Below are positions 1 to 6,426 of a stretch of DNA of 20,871 bases, in pieces. The notes beneath the pieces are model-generated. The model was not told where the DNA came from, searched no databases, and was given only the letters and a program-made list of their open reading frames with translations. The translations under genes and the position numbers were made by a program. Source of the stretch: Candidatus Woesearchaeota archaeon (GTDB lineage Archaea > Nanobdellota > Nanobdellia > Woesearchaeales > UBA11576); NCBI GenBank assembly GCA_027083015.1, contig JALWQS010000079.1, positions 1-20,871 of the forward strand, given 5' to 3'. The stretch's first letter is position 1; the number at the start of each line of letters is the position of its first letter.

Positions 1-291
1 TTCAAACCAGCTTAGTTGGATCTCTTCTATCTTATCATTCATCGTGTAATTTATTGTTTCGTAATCTGCTTTTCCTTTTTTTATGATCTTTAGGGGTCTT
101 TTTATTATATTTTTTAATGTGTATTCGCTTACTTCATCGCTGACTTTGATCTTAGCGTCTTTTTTTACTTTGTACTTCTTGAACTCTTTCTTTATCTTGC
201 GTTCTATCAGTTCTGAAAAGCAGCTTTTACACAATATCTTATCCACATACCTTATTTTTCCCGGTTTTTTGCATCTGGCACATCTTTCCAT
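1..291 (-). CDS. Partial Ncs6/TtuA-like zinc-finger protein, C-terminus beyond window
   Basis: The first 97 residues are visible and the rest lies beyond the left edge. The ATG at 291 opens MERCARCKKPGKIRYVDK, and a CxxC...CxxC pattern follows (C4, C7, then the ILCKSCF segment), giving a treble-clef or zinc-ribbon-like head. A basic helix (ELIERKIKKEFKKYK) and a DAKIKV strand come next. This order matches the N-terminus of tRNA 2-thiolation proteins of the Ncs6/TtuA/Ctu family. However, where those enzymes carry the PP-loop SGGKDS, this protein reads KIKVSDEVSEYTLKNII, so the ATP pyrophosphatase signature is absent. It may be an inactive paralogue (Ctu2-like) or another protein sharing the zinc head. 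The reading frame is clear; the family call is tentative. No strong Shine-Dalgarno is seen, and an AT-rich stretch upstream could hold its promoter. Confidence 0.6.
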   Translation of the reverse strand, partial: MERCARCKKPGKIRYVDKILCKSCFSELIERKIKKEFKKYKVKKDAKIKVSDEVSEYTLKNIIKRPLKIIKKGKADYETINYTMNDKIEEIQLSWFE

Positions 292-355
292 TTTTTCCTA
301 TCTTACCTTTACCATTATTTATGTAATTTGTTACTACTTCAAAATACTCAAAAAA

Positions 356-370
356 CGAAAACTTTATATA
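356..370 (+). promoter_or_regulatory. Strong BRE/TATA promoter without a downstream protein gene
   Basis: CGAAAAC (356-362) followed by TTTATATA (363-370) fits the archaeal BRE plus TATA-box consensus closely. A start site about 25 nt downstream (near 391) would give a plus-strand RNA through both hairpin repeats. No convincing protein gene follows, only the 26-codon tail of a low-complexity frame. The TATA core is palindromic, so it could also serve the minus-strand gene starting at 291, but the BRE-like bases are only on the plus-strand side. Confidence 0.5.
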
Positions 371-442
371 TCAGCAAGGCACTACTTAGTATACTGGATT
401 GGGTTGGTGGTTTGGTTTATTATGGTTTGTTTTATATCATTA

Positions 443-492
443 TCACCTCTTTTTCCCCAGCAGGACCGTCACGGCGGTTCTGCCAGGGTTTT
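443..492. repeat. 50-bp hairpin repeat, copy 1
   Basis: The copy matches the unit at 556-605 at 46 of 50 positions. The stem is GCAGGACCG (460-468) with CGGTTCTGC (475-483), loop TCACGG, with one G-U pair (464/479). It is preceded by TCACCTCTTTTTCCCC and followed by AGGGTTTT. On the minus strand the hairpin is followed by GAGGTGA, then two bases, then ATG ATA TAA: a Shine-Dalgarno site leading into a two-codon frame. Confidence 0.75.
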
Positions 493-555
493 CAATAATT
501 AAGATTTAAGGTTACTATGGGTCTGATGTGGCTCTAAAAGCATTTTAATTCATAT

Positions 556-605
556 TCACCTCTTTTTCCCCAGCAGAACCGTTTCGGCGGTTCTGCTAGG
601 GTTTT
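556..605. repeat. 50-bp hairpin repeat, copy 2
   Basis: The stem is AGCAGAACCG (572-581) with CGGTTCTGCT (588-597), loop TTTCGG. Relative to copy 1, the G-U pair becomes A-U and an A/C mismatch at the stem base becomes A-T; the other two changes are in the loop. The four differences therefore keep or improve the fold. On the minus strand it again ends in GAGGTGA, two bases, then ATG AAT TAA. Confidence 0.75.
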
Positions 606-702
606 ATACTCCTTTATTCTATTCAATAACTTCTACAGATATTTATTAAAAATCTCGCAAGAGCTTTGTTTAGTTCAGCATACTCAAAATCTCTGCATTT
701 TG

Positions 703-730
703 GTACGATAAAATCTTTAATTTATCGTAC
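703..730. promoter_or_regulatory. Perfect 10-bp inverted repeat upstream of the ychF promoter
   Basis: GTACGATAAA (703-712) and TTTATCGTAC (721-730) are exact reverse complements separated by the 8-nt spacer ATCTTTAA. The site lies about 50 bp upstream of the ychF TATA box. That is a plausible position for an upstream regulator, or the hairpin could end a minus-strand RNA. The two half-sites are 18 bp apart centre to centre, so a dimer would need to span nearly two helical turns. Its function is unknown. Confidence 0.5.
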
Positions 731-771
731 TTCCTTTTACGTTGAAGAAGCAGTTTGTGGATTTTTTGATA

Positions 772-815
772 TTGAAATATTTATATAGAACTGCTTTTTT
801 TGTTTGTCCGGTGAT
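772..815 (+). promoter_or_regulatory. ychF promoter and ribosome binding site
   Basis: TTGAAATA followed by TTTATATA (780-787) forms a BRE/TATA pair, placing transcription start near 805-810. GGTGAT at 810-815 complements the 3' end of 16S rRNA and sits 3 nt before a TTG at 819. That matches the spacing of GAGGTGA-ATT-ATG at the pilus gene start in this window. The leader would be only about 10-14 nt. Confidence 0.6.
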
Positions 816-818
816 ACA

Positions 819-2018
819 TTGTTTATAGGAGTTGTAGGAAAACCAAGCGCTGGAAAGTCTACTTTTTTTAAAAGTGCGACCCTTGCAGATGTTGATATTG
901 CGAATTACCCTTTCACTACTATTAAGCCTAATCACGCTGTAGGTTTTGTCAGGATAGATTGTGTGGATAAGGATTTTGGCAAGCAATGTGATCCTCGTGA
1001 AGGCTTTTGTATTCATCATAAGCGTTTCATTCCTGTTGATCTTGTGGATGTTGCGGGTCTTGTTCCTGGCGCACATACTGGTTTGGGCATGGGTAATCAG
1101 TTTTTGGATGATCTCAGGCAAGCTGATGCTCTCGTCCACGTCATCGATATCTCTGGTTCTATCAATGAGAAAGGGGAGCCTGTTGAGCCTTTAAGTTATG
1201 ATCCTGCTAAGGATATTGCGTTTCTTGAGCACGAGCTTGATATGTGGTATTTGGGCATTATCAGGAAGGGTTGGGAAAAGTTTGTCCGTGCTGTCATGCA
1301 GGAGAAAGGTAATATTGCTAAGGCTATTGGCAAGCAGCTTTCCGGTCTTAAGGTTACTGAAGAGATGGCTGAAGACGTCATCAGGGATCTTGGTCTGGAT
1401 GCTGAAAGGCCGGCGTCTTGGTCAGAGGATGATCTGAAAAGTATCGCTACTGGTCTTCGTAAACGTACCAAGCCAATGGTGATTGCTGCTAATAAGATTG
1501 ATATTCCTGGCGCTGATGAGAATTTTGAGCGTCTGAAGAAGGAATTTTCTGATTACCTGATCATACCTTGTTCTGCGGAGTCTGAACTTGCTCTTCGTGA
1601 AGCCGCCAAGCATAAGATTATAGATTATGTTCCTGGCGATTCTTCTTTTGAGGTGTTAGAACCCGGAAAACTCAATGATAAGCAGTCTGCTGCTTTGGAT
1701 TTCATAAGGAAGAATGTTCTGGATAGGTTTGGTTCTACCGGTGTTCAGCAGACCTTGGATGCTGCTGTTTTTGACTTGTTGAAGTATATAGCCGTCTATC
1801 CTGGTGGTGTCAATAAGCTTACTGATCAGCATGGCAACACTTTGCCTGATTGTTTTCTTCTTCCTGAAGGATCTACTGCATTGGATTTTGCTTTTAAGCT
1901 TCATACTGATTTCGGTAAGAACTTCATCCGTGCTATTGATGTTAAGACTAAGCGCACCGTAGGTAAGGATCATCTTCTTAAGCATCGTGATGTTATTGAG
2001 ATCGTTGCTGACAGGTAA
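819..2018 (+). CDS. ychF: Redox-regulated ATPase YchF, archaeal type (Obg family)
   Basis: This is a TRAFAC-class P-loop NTPase of the OLA1/YchF family; homologues bind ribosomes and hydrolyse ATP or GTP. From the TTG at 819 the product is 399 aa, starting MFIGVVGKPSAGKS as the family normally does. Motifs are G1 GKPSAGKST (about residues 7-15), G3 DVAGLVPGAHTG (about 77), G4 NKID (about 225) and a C-terminal TGS domain covering the last 75 residues (LDFAFKLHTDFGKNF through the basic end). Length fits archaeal homologues and exceeds bacterial YchF. NKID rather than the bacterial NMxE is typical of archaea. An in-frame TTG at 804 would add five residues, but it coincides with the expected transcription start and lacks a ribosome binding site. 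A T-rich tract after the stop (2019-2045) probably terminates it. It is one of only two transcription units suggested on the plus strand. Confidence 0.95.
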   Translation: MFIGVVGKPSAGKSTFFKSATLADVDIANYPFTTIKPNHAVGFVRIDCVDKDFGKQCDPREGFCIHHKRFIPVDLVDVAGLVPGAHTGLGMGNQFLDDLRQADALVHVIDISGSINEKGEPVEPLSYDPAKDIAFLEHELDMWYLGIIRKGWEKFVRAVMQEKGNIAKAIGKQLSGLKVTEEMAEDVIRDLGLDAERPASWSEDDLKSIATGLRKRTKPMVIAANKIDIPGADENFERLKKEFSDYLIIPCSAESELALREAAKHKIIDYVPGDSSFEVLEPGKLNDKQSAALDFIRKNVLDRFGSTGVQQTLDAAVFDLLKYIAVYPGGVNKLTDQHGNTLPDCFLLPEGSTALDFAFKLHTDFGKNFIRAIDVKTKRTVGKDHLLKHRDVIEIVADR

Positions 2019-2054
2019 TTTTCTCTTTTATGTGCTTATTATCCCTTTATCTCT

Positions 2055-4274
2055 TTATCCTCCTATTCCTCCTCCTATGATGTTGCCTGCTATTTGGTTG
2101 AATAGGAACATCACGACCAGCGCTATTATACAGTATAATATTGTTGAATGATACATATTTTTTCCTAAAAGGTATTCTTCATTGAGCGGATCCACTCCGT
2201 TTTCTATCCCATTTGTCAGGATAGTAAGTATGTATACTATCTGTACGACGTAGAAACCTACGATTATTTGGAAGTAGAAGGTTGGCATTCCGTCTCCGAA
2301 GAGTTGTGTCAGTCCTACTCCTGCTGTTGCTTGTGCGGCTGCGCCTTCTGTCTGTAGTTTTTGTAGTTGTCCTCCTAGTTTTCCTAGTATTGTTGTGACC
2401 ATGGATGTTATTCCTATTACTATTCCTGATATTGCTGGTGTTAGGAAGCTTATCTGTGATTTCATAGAGCTTATTGTGTCAGCCATCAGGTCTTTTAGTC
2501 TTTCATCTACTGCGTGCATCTCTTTTATGTACCTACTGACATTTATCAGCGCTTGTGCTGCTACTAATGGTCCTTTCTTTGCGCTTTCTACGAGTACTTT
2601 CATGGATGTTTCTATCATGTCTGAGGGGTATTGTTTTATCGCTCCTGCTTCTTCGTCGAATATTGCTTGTTCTACGCTCATCCCTAGTTGTTGTATATTG
2701 TGGCTTACAAGTGCGAAGAATTGTCCTGAGATGGTGTCTGGTATGGTGTCTGCTACTTTTGCGAATGCAATCTCTGCCGGATAGCCGTCTCCTAACCTGT
2801 TTCCCAGTTGGAACAGTGCTGATGCGAATTCTGCTTCCAGTTTTTTTGTTGCTGTTCTTATCTTTAGTACATTTTTGGTCCTTGTCTTGTGGTAGAATCC
2901 GAAGCTCGCTCCTACTGATAGTGGCAGGAAGACGCTTAGCAGTGATGCTCCGAGGCCGAAGGGTCCTATGAATCCTTTTTCCGGCTTTACTGACATTTGG
3001 TATCCGATAAAATAGAATTTTGCCTCTTCATGCGTGTAGGTTCCTGATCCTATTGTTACTATGCTGCCGTCTCTTAGCATTACTATGTCCCATCCTGGAT
3101 TTATTATGTGTATTATCAGCGGTAAGAACGCTATAAACAGGAATGTTACGGCGATGACTATGCTTATGTAGAGCGGATTGATCTGTATCTCTTGCCCTCC
3201 TACTTTTATGATTACATTTCTGAATTTTTTTAGTTCTGGGTTTTTTGATAGGTCTACGTTTCCGTAACCGCTTGGTCTTTTTGCGAGTATCTGTTTTCCC
3301 AGATAATAGACTCCTGCTGGCAGCAGTACATTGTAAAGTGCTGCTAGGTGGTACCATGCGACTCCTTCCATGAATGAGACCACTAATGGCAATATTACTA
3401 ATCCCAAAATGGGCAGTATTATTCCCAGCATGTGAAGCATGGTTATCGGGGATTTTAGGTTATGGGCATAATGCAGCATCTTTTCGTATGTCTCTTGCAG
3501 TATGACGTCTAATGATTTGTCCAGCATCGCTACTCTTGCTGTCTCGTCGCTTTCTAGGAGTGATCCTTCTACCAGATGCATGGCTTCTATGAATTCCATG
3601 TTGTATTCTCTCCATGTGTCGAGATAAGCATCCAGGCTTTCTTTTATTGATGGGTATTTTTCTGTCTCTATGTTCCATATTATCCTTTTGAAGTCTAATG
3701 ATAATGGTGGCATGAGATGTTCTGCTGCGAAGTCAATGGCTAGTTCTAGGTTTGATGTGTGTCTCATGTATGTTACGACATAGAATATTGACAGTACCAT
3801 CTGGTTGCTTGCTTGCATTCTCCACTGGTCTGCCAGGAATTTTGGCCAGTTTCCTAATGGCCCCATTATGCTTATGCCTATTATGAAGAAGAATATGGGG
3901 AAGAATATTCCTCCTCCTGTAAGTATGAAGCTTATTGCTGCGCCAAAGACTATTATTATGATCGGTGCGAGAAGTGATAATGAGAATACGCCGCTTGGTG
4001 TGACGTTTAGATGGCAGGTCTCTATGCTTTTTTTCATTAGTTTTATCTTTTTAGGGTCTGGTTTCGCATGTAGTAATTTCTCTGCTTGGTTGCAGAGCTT
4101 TTCATAATACCCCATGTGTTTTGGCAGGTATTCTTCCTTAAATTCTGTGTATGCTCTGCTTCTTATCGTGCCTATCTTTTGTACTTCTTCATCTCCTGGT
4201 GAGAGGTTTACCTCTAGTTTGGTCTTGTACTTGGCTAATAGTTTCTCCATCTCTTCTTTGCTGATCTCTGGCAT
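2055..4274 (-). CDS. TadC/ArlJ-like type II secretion F-domain membrane protein, duplicated
   Basis: This 739-aa polytopic protein is predicted to be the membrane platform of an archaeal type IV pilus or secretion machine, the part that works with a TadA/PilT-class ATPase. It has a charged N-terminal cytosolic region (about 1-90), then helices at about 96-140. A first F-like cytosolic helical module (about 150-270) is followed by helices at 280-330 and 365-392. A short external segment (about 393-430) precedes helices at 432-460, a second F module (about 475-605, DGYPAEIAFAKVADTIPDT) and the final helices (605-633, 665-688, 708-735). The duplicated layout matches archaeal TadC-type proteins. 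The start is secure: GAGGTGA lies 3 nt before the ATG. No pilin, peptidase or ATPase gene is present; the next gene (ychF) is convergent 36 bp away, so partners must be elsewhere or upstream. Confidence 0.85.
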   Translation of the reverse strand: MPEISKEEMEKLLAKYKTKLEVNLSPGDEEVQKIGTIRSRAYTEFKEEYLPKHMGYYEKLCNQAEKLLHAKPDPKKIKLMKKSIETCHLNVTPSGVFSLSLLAPIIIIVFGAAISFILTGGGIFFPIFFFIIGISIMGPLGNWPKFLADQWRMQASNQMVLSIFYVVTYMRHTSNLELAIDFAAEHLMPPLSLDFKRIIWNIETEKYPSIKESLDAYLDTWREYNMEFIEAMHLVEGSLLESDETARVAMLDKSLDVILQETYEKMLHYAHNLKSPITMLHMLGIILPILGLVILPLVVSFMEGVAWYHLAALYNVLLPAGVYYLGKQILAKRPSGYGNVDLSKNPELKKFRNVIIKVGGQEIQINPLYISIVIAVTFLFIAFLPLIIHIINPGWDIVMLRDGSIVTIGSGTYTHEEAKFYFIGYQMSVKPEKGFIGPFGLGASLLSVFLPLSVGASFGFYHKTRTKNVLKIRTATKKLEAEFASALFQLGNRLGDGYPAEIAFAKVADTIPDTISGQFFALVSHNIQQLGMSVEQAIFDEEAGAIKQYPSDMIETSMKVLVESAKKGPLVAAQALINVSRYIKEMHAVDERLKDLMADTISSMKSQISFLTPAISGIVIGITSMVTTILGKLGGQLQKLQTEGAAAQATAGVGLTQLFGDGMPTFYFQIIVGFYVVQIVYILTILTNGIENGVDPLNEEYLLGKNMYHSTILYCIIALVVMFLFNQIAGNIIGGGIGG

Positions 4275-4370
4275 AATTCACCTCTTTTTCTAAATATTTT
4301 GTTGGAATGTCTTTTTGGTTCTTTTTTTGTTTCTTTACTTTCTTTCTCTTCTTCTTTTTATCTCTTTTTC
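4275..4370 (-). promoter_or_regulatory. Polypurine leader of the TadC-like gene
   Basis: Read on the minus strand, this 96-nt gap is almost entirely A and G for about 65 nt. It ends in AAAGAGGTGA, the ribosome binding site for the ATG at 4274. No clear TATA box is visible, so the TadC-like gene may be co-transcribed with the winged-helix gene upstream. Confidence 0.45.
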
Positions 4371-4874
4371 TTAACTTATTAGGCTCCAGTATTTTTCTGC
4401 TCCGTGTAGTATTATGGTCTCTGAGTAATATTTTTGGTTCTCTTTTAGTTGTGTTCTTGTTATTACTGTCCTGTTCTTGAATATCTTCATTTCGGGTTTA
4501 GACATTTTTTCTGGAATGATTATTATTATCTTTCCTCCTCTTATCATTACACAATGGACATTGTCTTTTATACTCTCTATCTTTTCCATTATCTTTTTAG
4601 AATGCGGGTTCTTTCTTCTCCATTCTGAACTCTTATTGTACTCTATGTGCGATAGATAAGAAAGTGTTAGTGGTTCTTTTATGTTCAGTCTGCATACTGA
4701 TACATTTCCTATCTTCTCTATTCTTATTATTTCTTTTTCTGCTAGTTCTTTTATGAATAGGTGTGTGTGAGAATAAGCAACCCCCAAGTTTTTTGCTATG
4801 TCTGAGATTGAATATGCTTTGTTGAGGTTCTTGGATAACAGTTCTATGATTCTTGTTCTTAATGTTTCTGTCAC
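4371..4874 (-). CDS. Winged-helix DNA-binding protein, 167 aa
   Basis: The product is probably a transcription regulator. Residues 1-65 form an HTH plus wing (LSKNLNKAYSISDIAKNLGV, then SHTHLFIKELAEKEIIRIEK), as in MarR/TrmB-like archaeal regulators. Residues 75-167 are a separate alpha/beta region (HCVMIRGGKIIIIIPEK) whose strand-rich pattern could be a small sensor or a degenerate nucleotidyltransferase fold; no catalytic motif is visible. The start is GTG at 4874, because an in-frame stop lies three codons upstream and no other good start exists in the HTH. No Shine-Dalgarno precedes it. Its upstream region carries paired operator-like repeats, which suggests autoregulation. It sits directly upstream of the TadC-like gene and may regulate it. 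Confidence 0.75.
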   Translation of the reverse strand: MTETLRTRIIELLSKNLNKAYSISDIAKNLGVAYSHTHLFIKELAEKEIIRIEKIGNVSVCRLNIKEPLTLSYLSHIEYNKSSEWRRKNPHSKKIMEKIESIKDNVHCVMIRGGKIIIIIPEKMSKPEMKIFKNRTVITRTQLKENQKYYSETIILHGAEKYWSLIS

Positions 4875-4887
4875 TCTGTTTCACTTT

Positions 4888-4936
4888 GGGGGTTAATGGG
4901 GGTGTGGCACCTTAGTGCCATAGGGGGTTAAGGAGG
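4888..4936. promoter_or_regulatory. G5-tract cluster with hairpin in the leader of the winged-helix gene
   Basis: Three GGGGG tracts (4888-4892, 4898-4902, 4923-4927) plus GGAGG (4932-4936) lie on the plus strand of an otherwise AT-rich gap. Between the second and third tracts is a hairpin, TGGCAC-CTTA-GTGCCA (4905-4920). Two tracts belong to a repeated GGGGGTTAA. In the mRNA these become CCCCC tracts flanking a stem-loop just upstream of the GTG start, suggesting translational control or quadruplex/i-motif formation. Function is inferred only. Confidence 0.4.
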
Positions 4937-4946
4937 TTGGACCTAC

Positions 4947-5032
4947 CTATTTTTTAGATATAATTATCTTTTTATTTATAAATTTTATCTTTTTTATAAT
5001 ACTTTACTATCTATTTTTTAGATTAATTATCT
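4947..5032 (-). promoter_or_regulatory. Two repeated palindromic operator-like sites and promoter
   Basis: A 22-23 bp sequence occurs twice in direct orientation 64 bp apart: CTATTTTTTAGATATAATTATCT (4947-4969, 23 bp, of which AGATA...TATCT is the palindromic core) and the matching unit at 5011-5032 with core AGAT-TAATT-ATCT. Between them, minus-strand TTTATAAATA near 4971-4985 could be the TATA box of the winged-helix gene, so the sites would flank the promoter as repressor operators. Confidence 0.5.
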
Positions 5033-5086
5033 AGAAATAATTCTCTTCAATTTTGCTGTTATTCTGAGATAAATGGTTTGTGGGGG

Positions 5087-5404
5087 TCAGTTTCCCTTTT
5101 TATCAAAGAATTCCTTTATCTTCTTGTTTCCTTGAGCTATTGCTCTGGGTCCTAGCTTATAGATTATTCTTTCGGCTCTGTCTCCCCATGAATAATCCCC
5201 CTGTTCTGACCTTATAGATTTGATTTCAAATTCCCCTATATCTGAACCTTTTTTTAGATGATAATATACTGATCTCATGCTTATCTTTGGGAATATGGAG
5301 ATGTATGCCTTGTAGATCTTATAGGCATACCCTTCTCCCATGTAATGAAGAAGTTCTACGATGTTTTGTCGTATCTCTGATCCAAATGGTCTTCCCTGTT
5401 TCAT
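5087..5404 (-). CDS. Small archaeal winged-helix protein, 105 aa
   Basis: This compact DNA-binding protein begins MKQGRPFGSEIRQNIVELLH. Its core is MGEGYAYKIYKAYISIFPK, then ISMRSVYYHLKKGSDIGEFE, then a YSWGDRAERIIYKLGP tail. The RPxGSxIRxNI start, the YxIYKxY helix and the VYYHLKKG recognition helix resemble a widespread archaeal winged-helix family whose target I do not know; the IYKxYxxIFP layout is reminiscent of PadR-like proteins. The full length fits a single-domain member. The ATG at 5404 has no strong Shine-Dalgarno. Upstream, minus-strand CTATATAG (about 5472-5479) and TATTTTTATAGG (about 5433-5444) are two candidate TATA boxes, so it is probably transcribed apart from the VWA gene. 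It could control the MoxR cassette or the pilus gene; that is inference. Confidence 0.8.
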   Translation of the reverse strand: MKQGRPFGSEIRQNIVELLHYMGEGYAYKIYKAYISIFPKISMRSVYYHLKKGSDIGEFEIKSIRSEQGDYSWGDRAERIIYKLGPRAIAQGNKKIKEFFDKKGN

Positions 5405-5487
5405 ATTCTTTATTGTGTTATCATCTCATCCCTATAAAAATATTGTGTCAAAAGAATTATTTGTTTTCTATCTATATAGTGTCTATC

Positions 5488-6426
5488 TTAAGGCAATGTC
5501 CTGAATCTTGTGTTGATCAGGCCCCATTCTAGGAACAATAACAACAATCCTATGCCTAAGAGCCATACTTGTAAGGGGTGTGGCAGGTTTTGTTCTGTCT
5601 GACTGATTATTGTGTTAAACGCAGCTTTCATCTCTTCTTTGTTTCCTGCTTTGATGAATTTTCCTCCTGTCTGGATAGCGATGGCTGTCAATGCTTCTTC
5701 ATCTATTGTACTTAACAGTTTACTTGTTTCGAAACTTCCGCCTTCTTTAGTGGCCATGCCTATAGCGGATACTGTAACTTCTTTGCTACGCGCATATTTT
5801 ATTGCTTCTGATAATGGTCCGCCTGTTGTTTGCCTTCCGTCTGTTATGAGTATCACTGATCTGGCTCGGTTCTTGTCCTCTACCAGCATGTTTGCGCTTG
5901 TTATTATTGCGCTTGATATGTCTGTTCCTCCGATGGCACTTATCTTTATCTTGTCTATTGTCTCTTTCACTTTCTCTCTGTCGTCTGTCAATGTGTTTTC
6001 TACTTTTGGGACTCCTGCGAAACTTACAACTCCTATTTTTACGTCGGATGTTACGCTATCTACGAACTCTTTTGCTGTCTCTTTTGCTGCTGTTATCCTG
6101 TCCGGTTGGAAATCTTTGGCTAGCATGGATGATGAATCATCTACTGCTATTACATAATCAAATGTTGATGTTGGCGCTTTTATCCAGACAGTCATTCCTG
6201 ATACTGCCAGGGTCAGCAATAGGACTATAAGGACTCTGACGATGAGCAATGTCACATTTTTTGAGAGTATCATCCCTCCTGTAACTCTCTTCAGTGCCTG
6301 GAAGTTTGCGAAGACGACCGCTCTTCTTCGCGTATATTTCATGAGGAAGAAATGCAGAGCTATCATTAATGGTATTGTAAATAATAGCCATAAGAATCCT
6401 ATCCTTTCGAATGTTATGTCTACCAT
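5488..6426 (-). CDS. BatA-like membrane-anchored VWA-domain protein
   Basis: This 312-aa protein has two N-terminal helices (about 10-29 and 59-82), a VWA domain (about 88-275) and one C-terminal helix (about 286-304). That is the BatA layout, with the VWA domain between membrane helices. The metal-dependent adhesion site is complete: DDSSS at 96-100 (DxSxS), T168 in GGTD and D196 in ITDG, so Mg-dependent ligand binding is expected. VWA proteins of this type work with MoxR ATPases in stress tolerance or in maturation of partner proteins. The gene overlaps the stop codon of the DUF58 gene by one base (TGATG) and has GGAGG just before its ATG, so the two are translationally coupled. Neither BatB nor the TPR protein BatC is present. 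Confidence 0.92.
   Translation of the reverse strand: MVDITFERIGFLWLLFTIPLMIALHFFLMKYTRRRAVVFANFQALKRVTGGMILSKNVTLLIVRVLIVLLLTLAVSGMTVWIKAPTSTFDYVIAVDDSSSMLAKDFQPDRITAAKETAKEFVDSVTSDVKIGVVSFAGVPKVENTLTDDREKVKETIDKIKISAIGGTDISSAIITSANMLVEDKNRARSVILITDGRQTTGGPLSEAIKYARSKEVTVSAIGMATKEGGSFETSKLLSTIDEEALTAIAIQTGGKFIKAGNKEEMKAAFNTIISQTEQNLPHPLQVWLLGIGLLLLFLEWGLINTRFRTLP

Larger units (their letters stand above)
391..615 (+). ncRNA. Candidate non-coding RNA with two hairpins
   Basis: This interval is what a transcript from the TATA box at 363-370 would cover if it ended in the T-rich tract after the second hairpin (GGGTTTTATACTCC, 599 onward). It contains two hairpins with 9-10 bp stems and 6-nt loops, and no convincing protein gene. 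Boundaries are inferred from promoter spacing and the T-tract, not from RNA data. It could equally be a leader read on the other strand (see the repeat entries). Confidence 0.3.

Noticed and set aside
83..502. Plus-strand open frame of 139 codons
   Set aside because: It lies opposite the zinc-finger gene for most of its length, is low-complexity (F, L, S, I-rich), and has no ribosome binding site. Between the two hairpin copies this frame changes D to N and H to F while the hairpin fold is kept, so structure rather than protein is conserved.
443..605. Hairpins as ordinary intrinsic terminators
   Set aside because: They are followed by only four T residues, archaeal termination normally depends on T-tracts without hairpins, and there are two copies with no plus-strand gene before them. 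A terminator role is not excluded but does not explain the conserved Shine-Dalgarno end.
292..803. tRNA or small structured housekeeping RNA in the gap
   Set aside because: No T-arm GTTCRA pattern, acceptor stem or C/D-box pair was found in the gap on either strand by eye.
804..818. TTG at 804 as the ychF start
   Set aside because: It coincides with the predicted transcription start, has no ribosome binding site and adds five residues ahead of the family's usual M-x-I-G start; GGTGAT at 810-815 supports 819.
717..1139. Minus-strand open frame of 140 codons across the ychF start
   Set aside because: It runs antisense to the conserved ychF G1-G3 region and has no family resemblance or ribosome binding site; it is a shadow frame.
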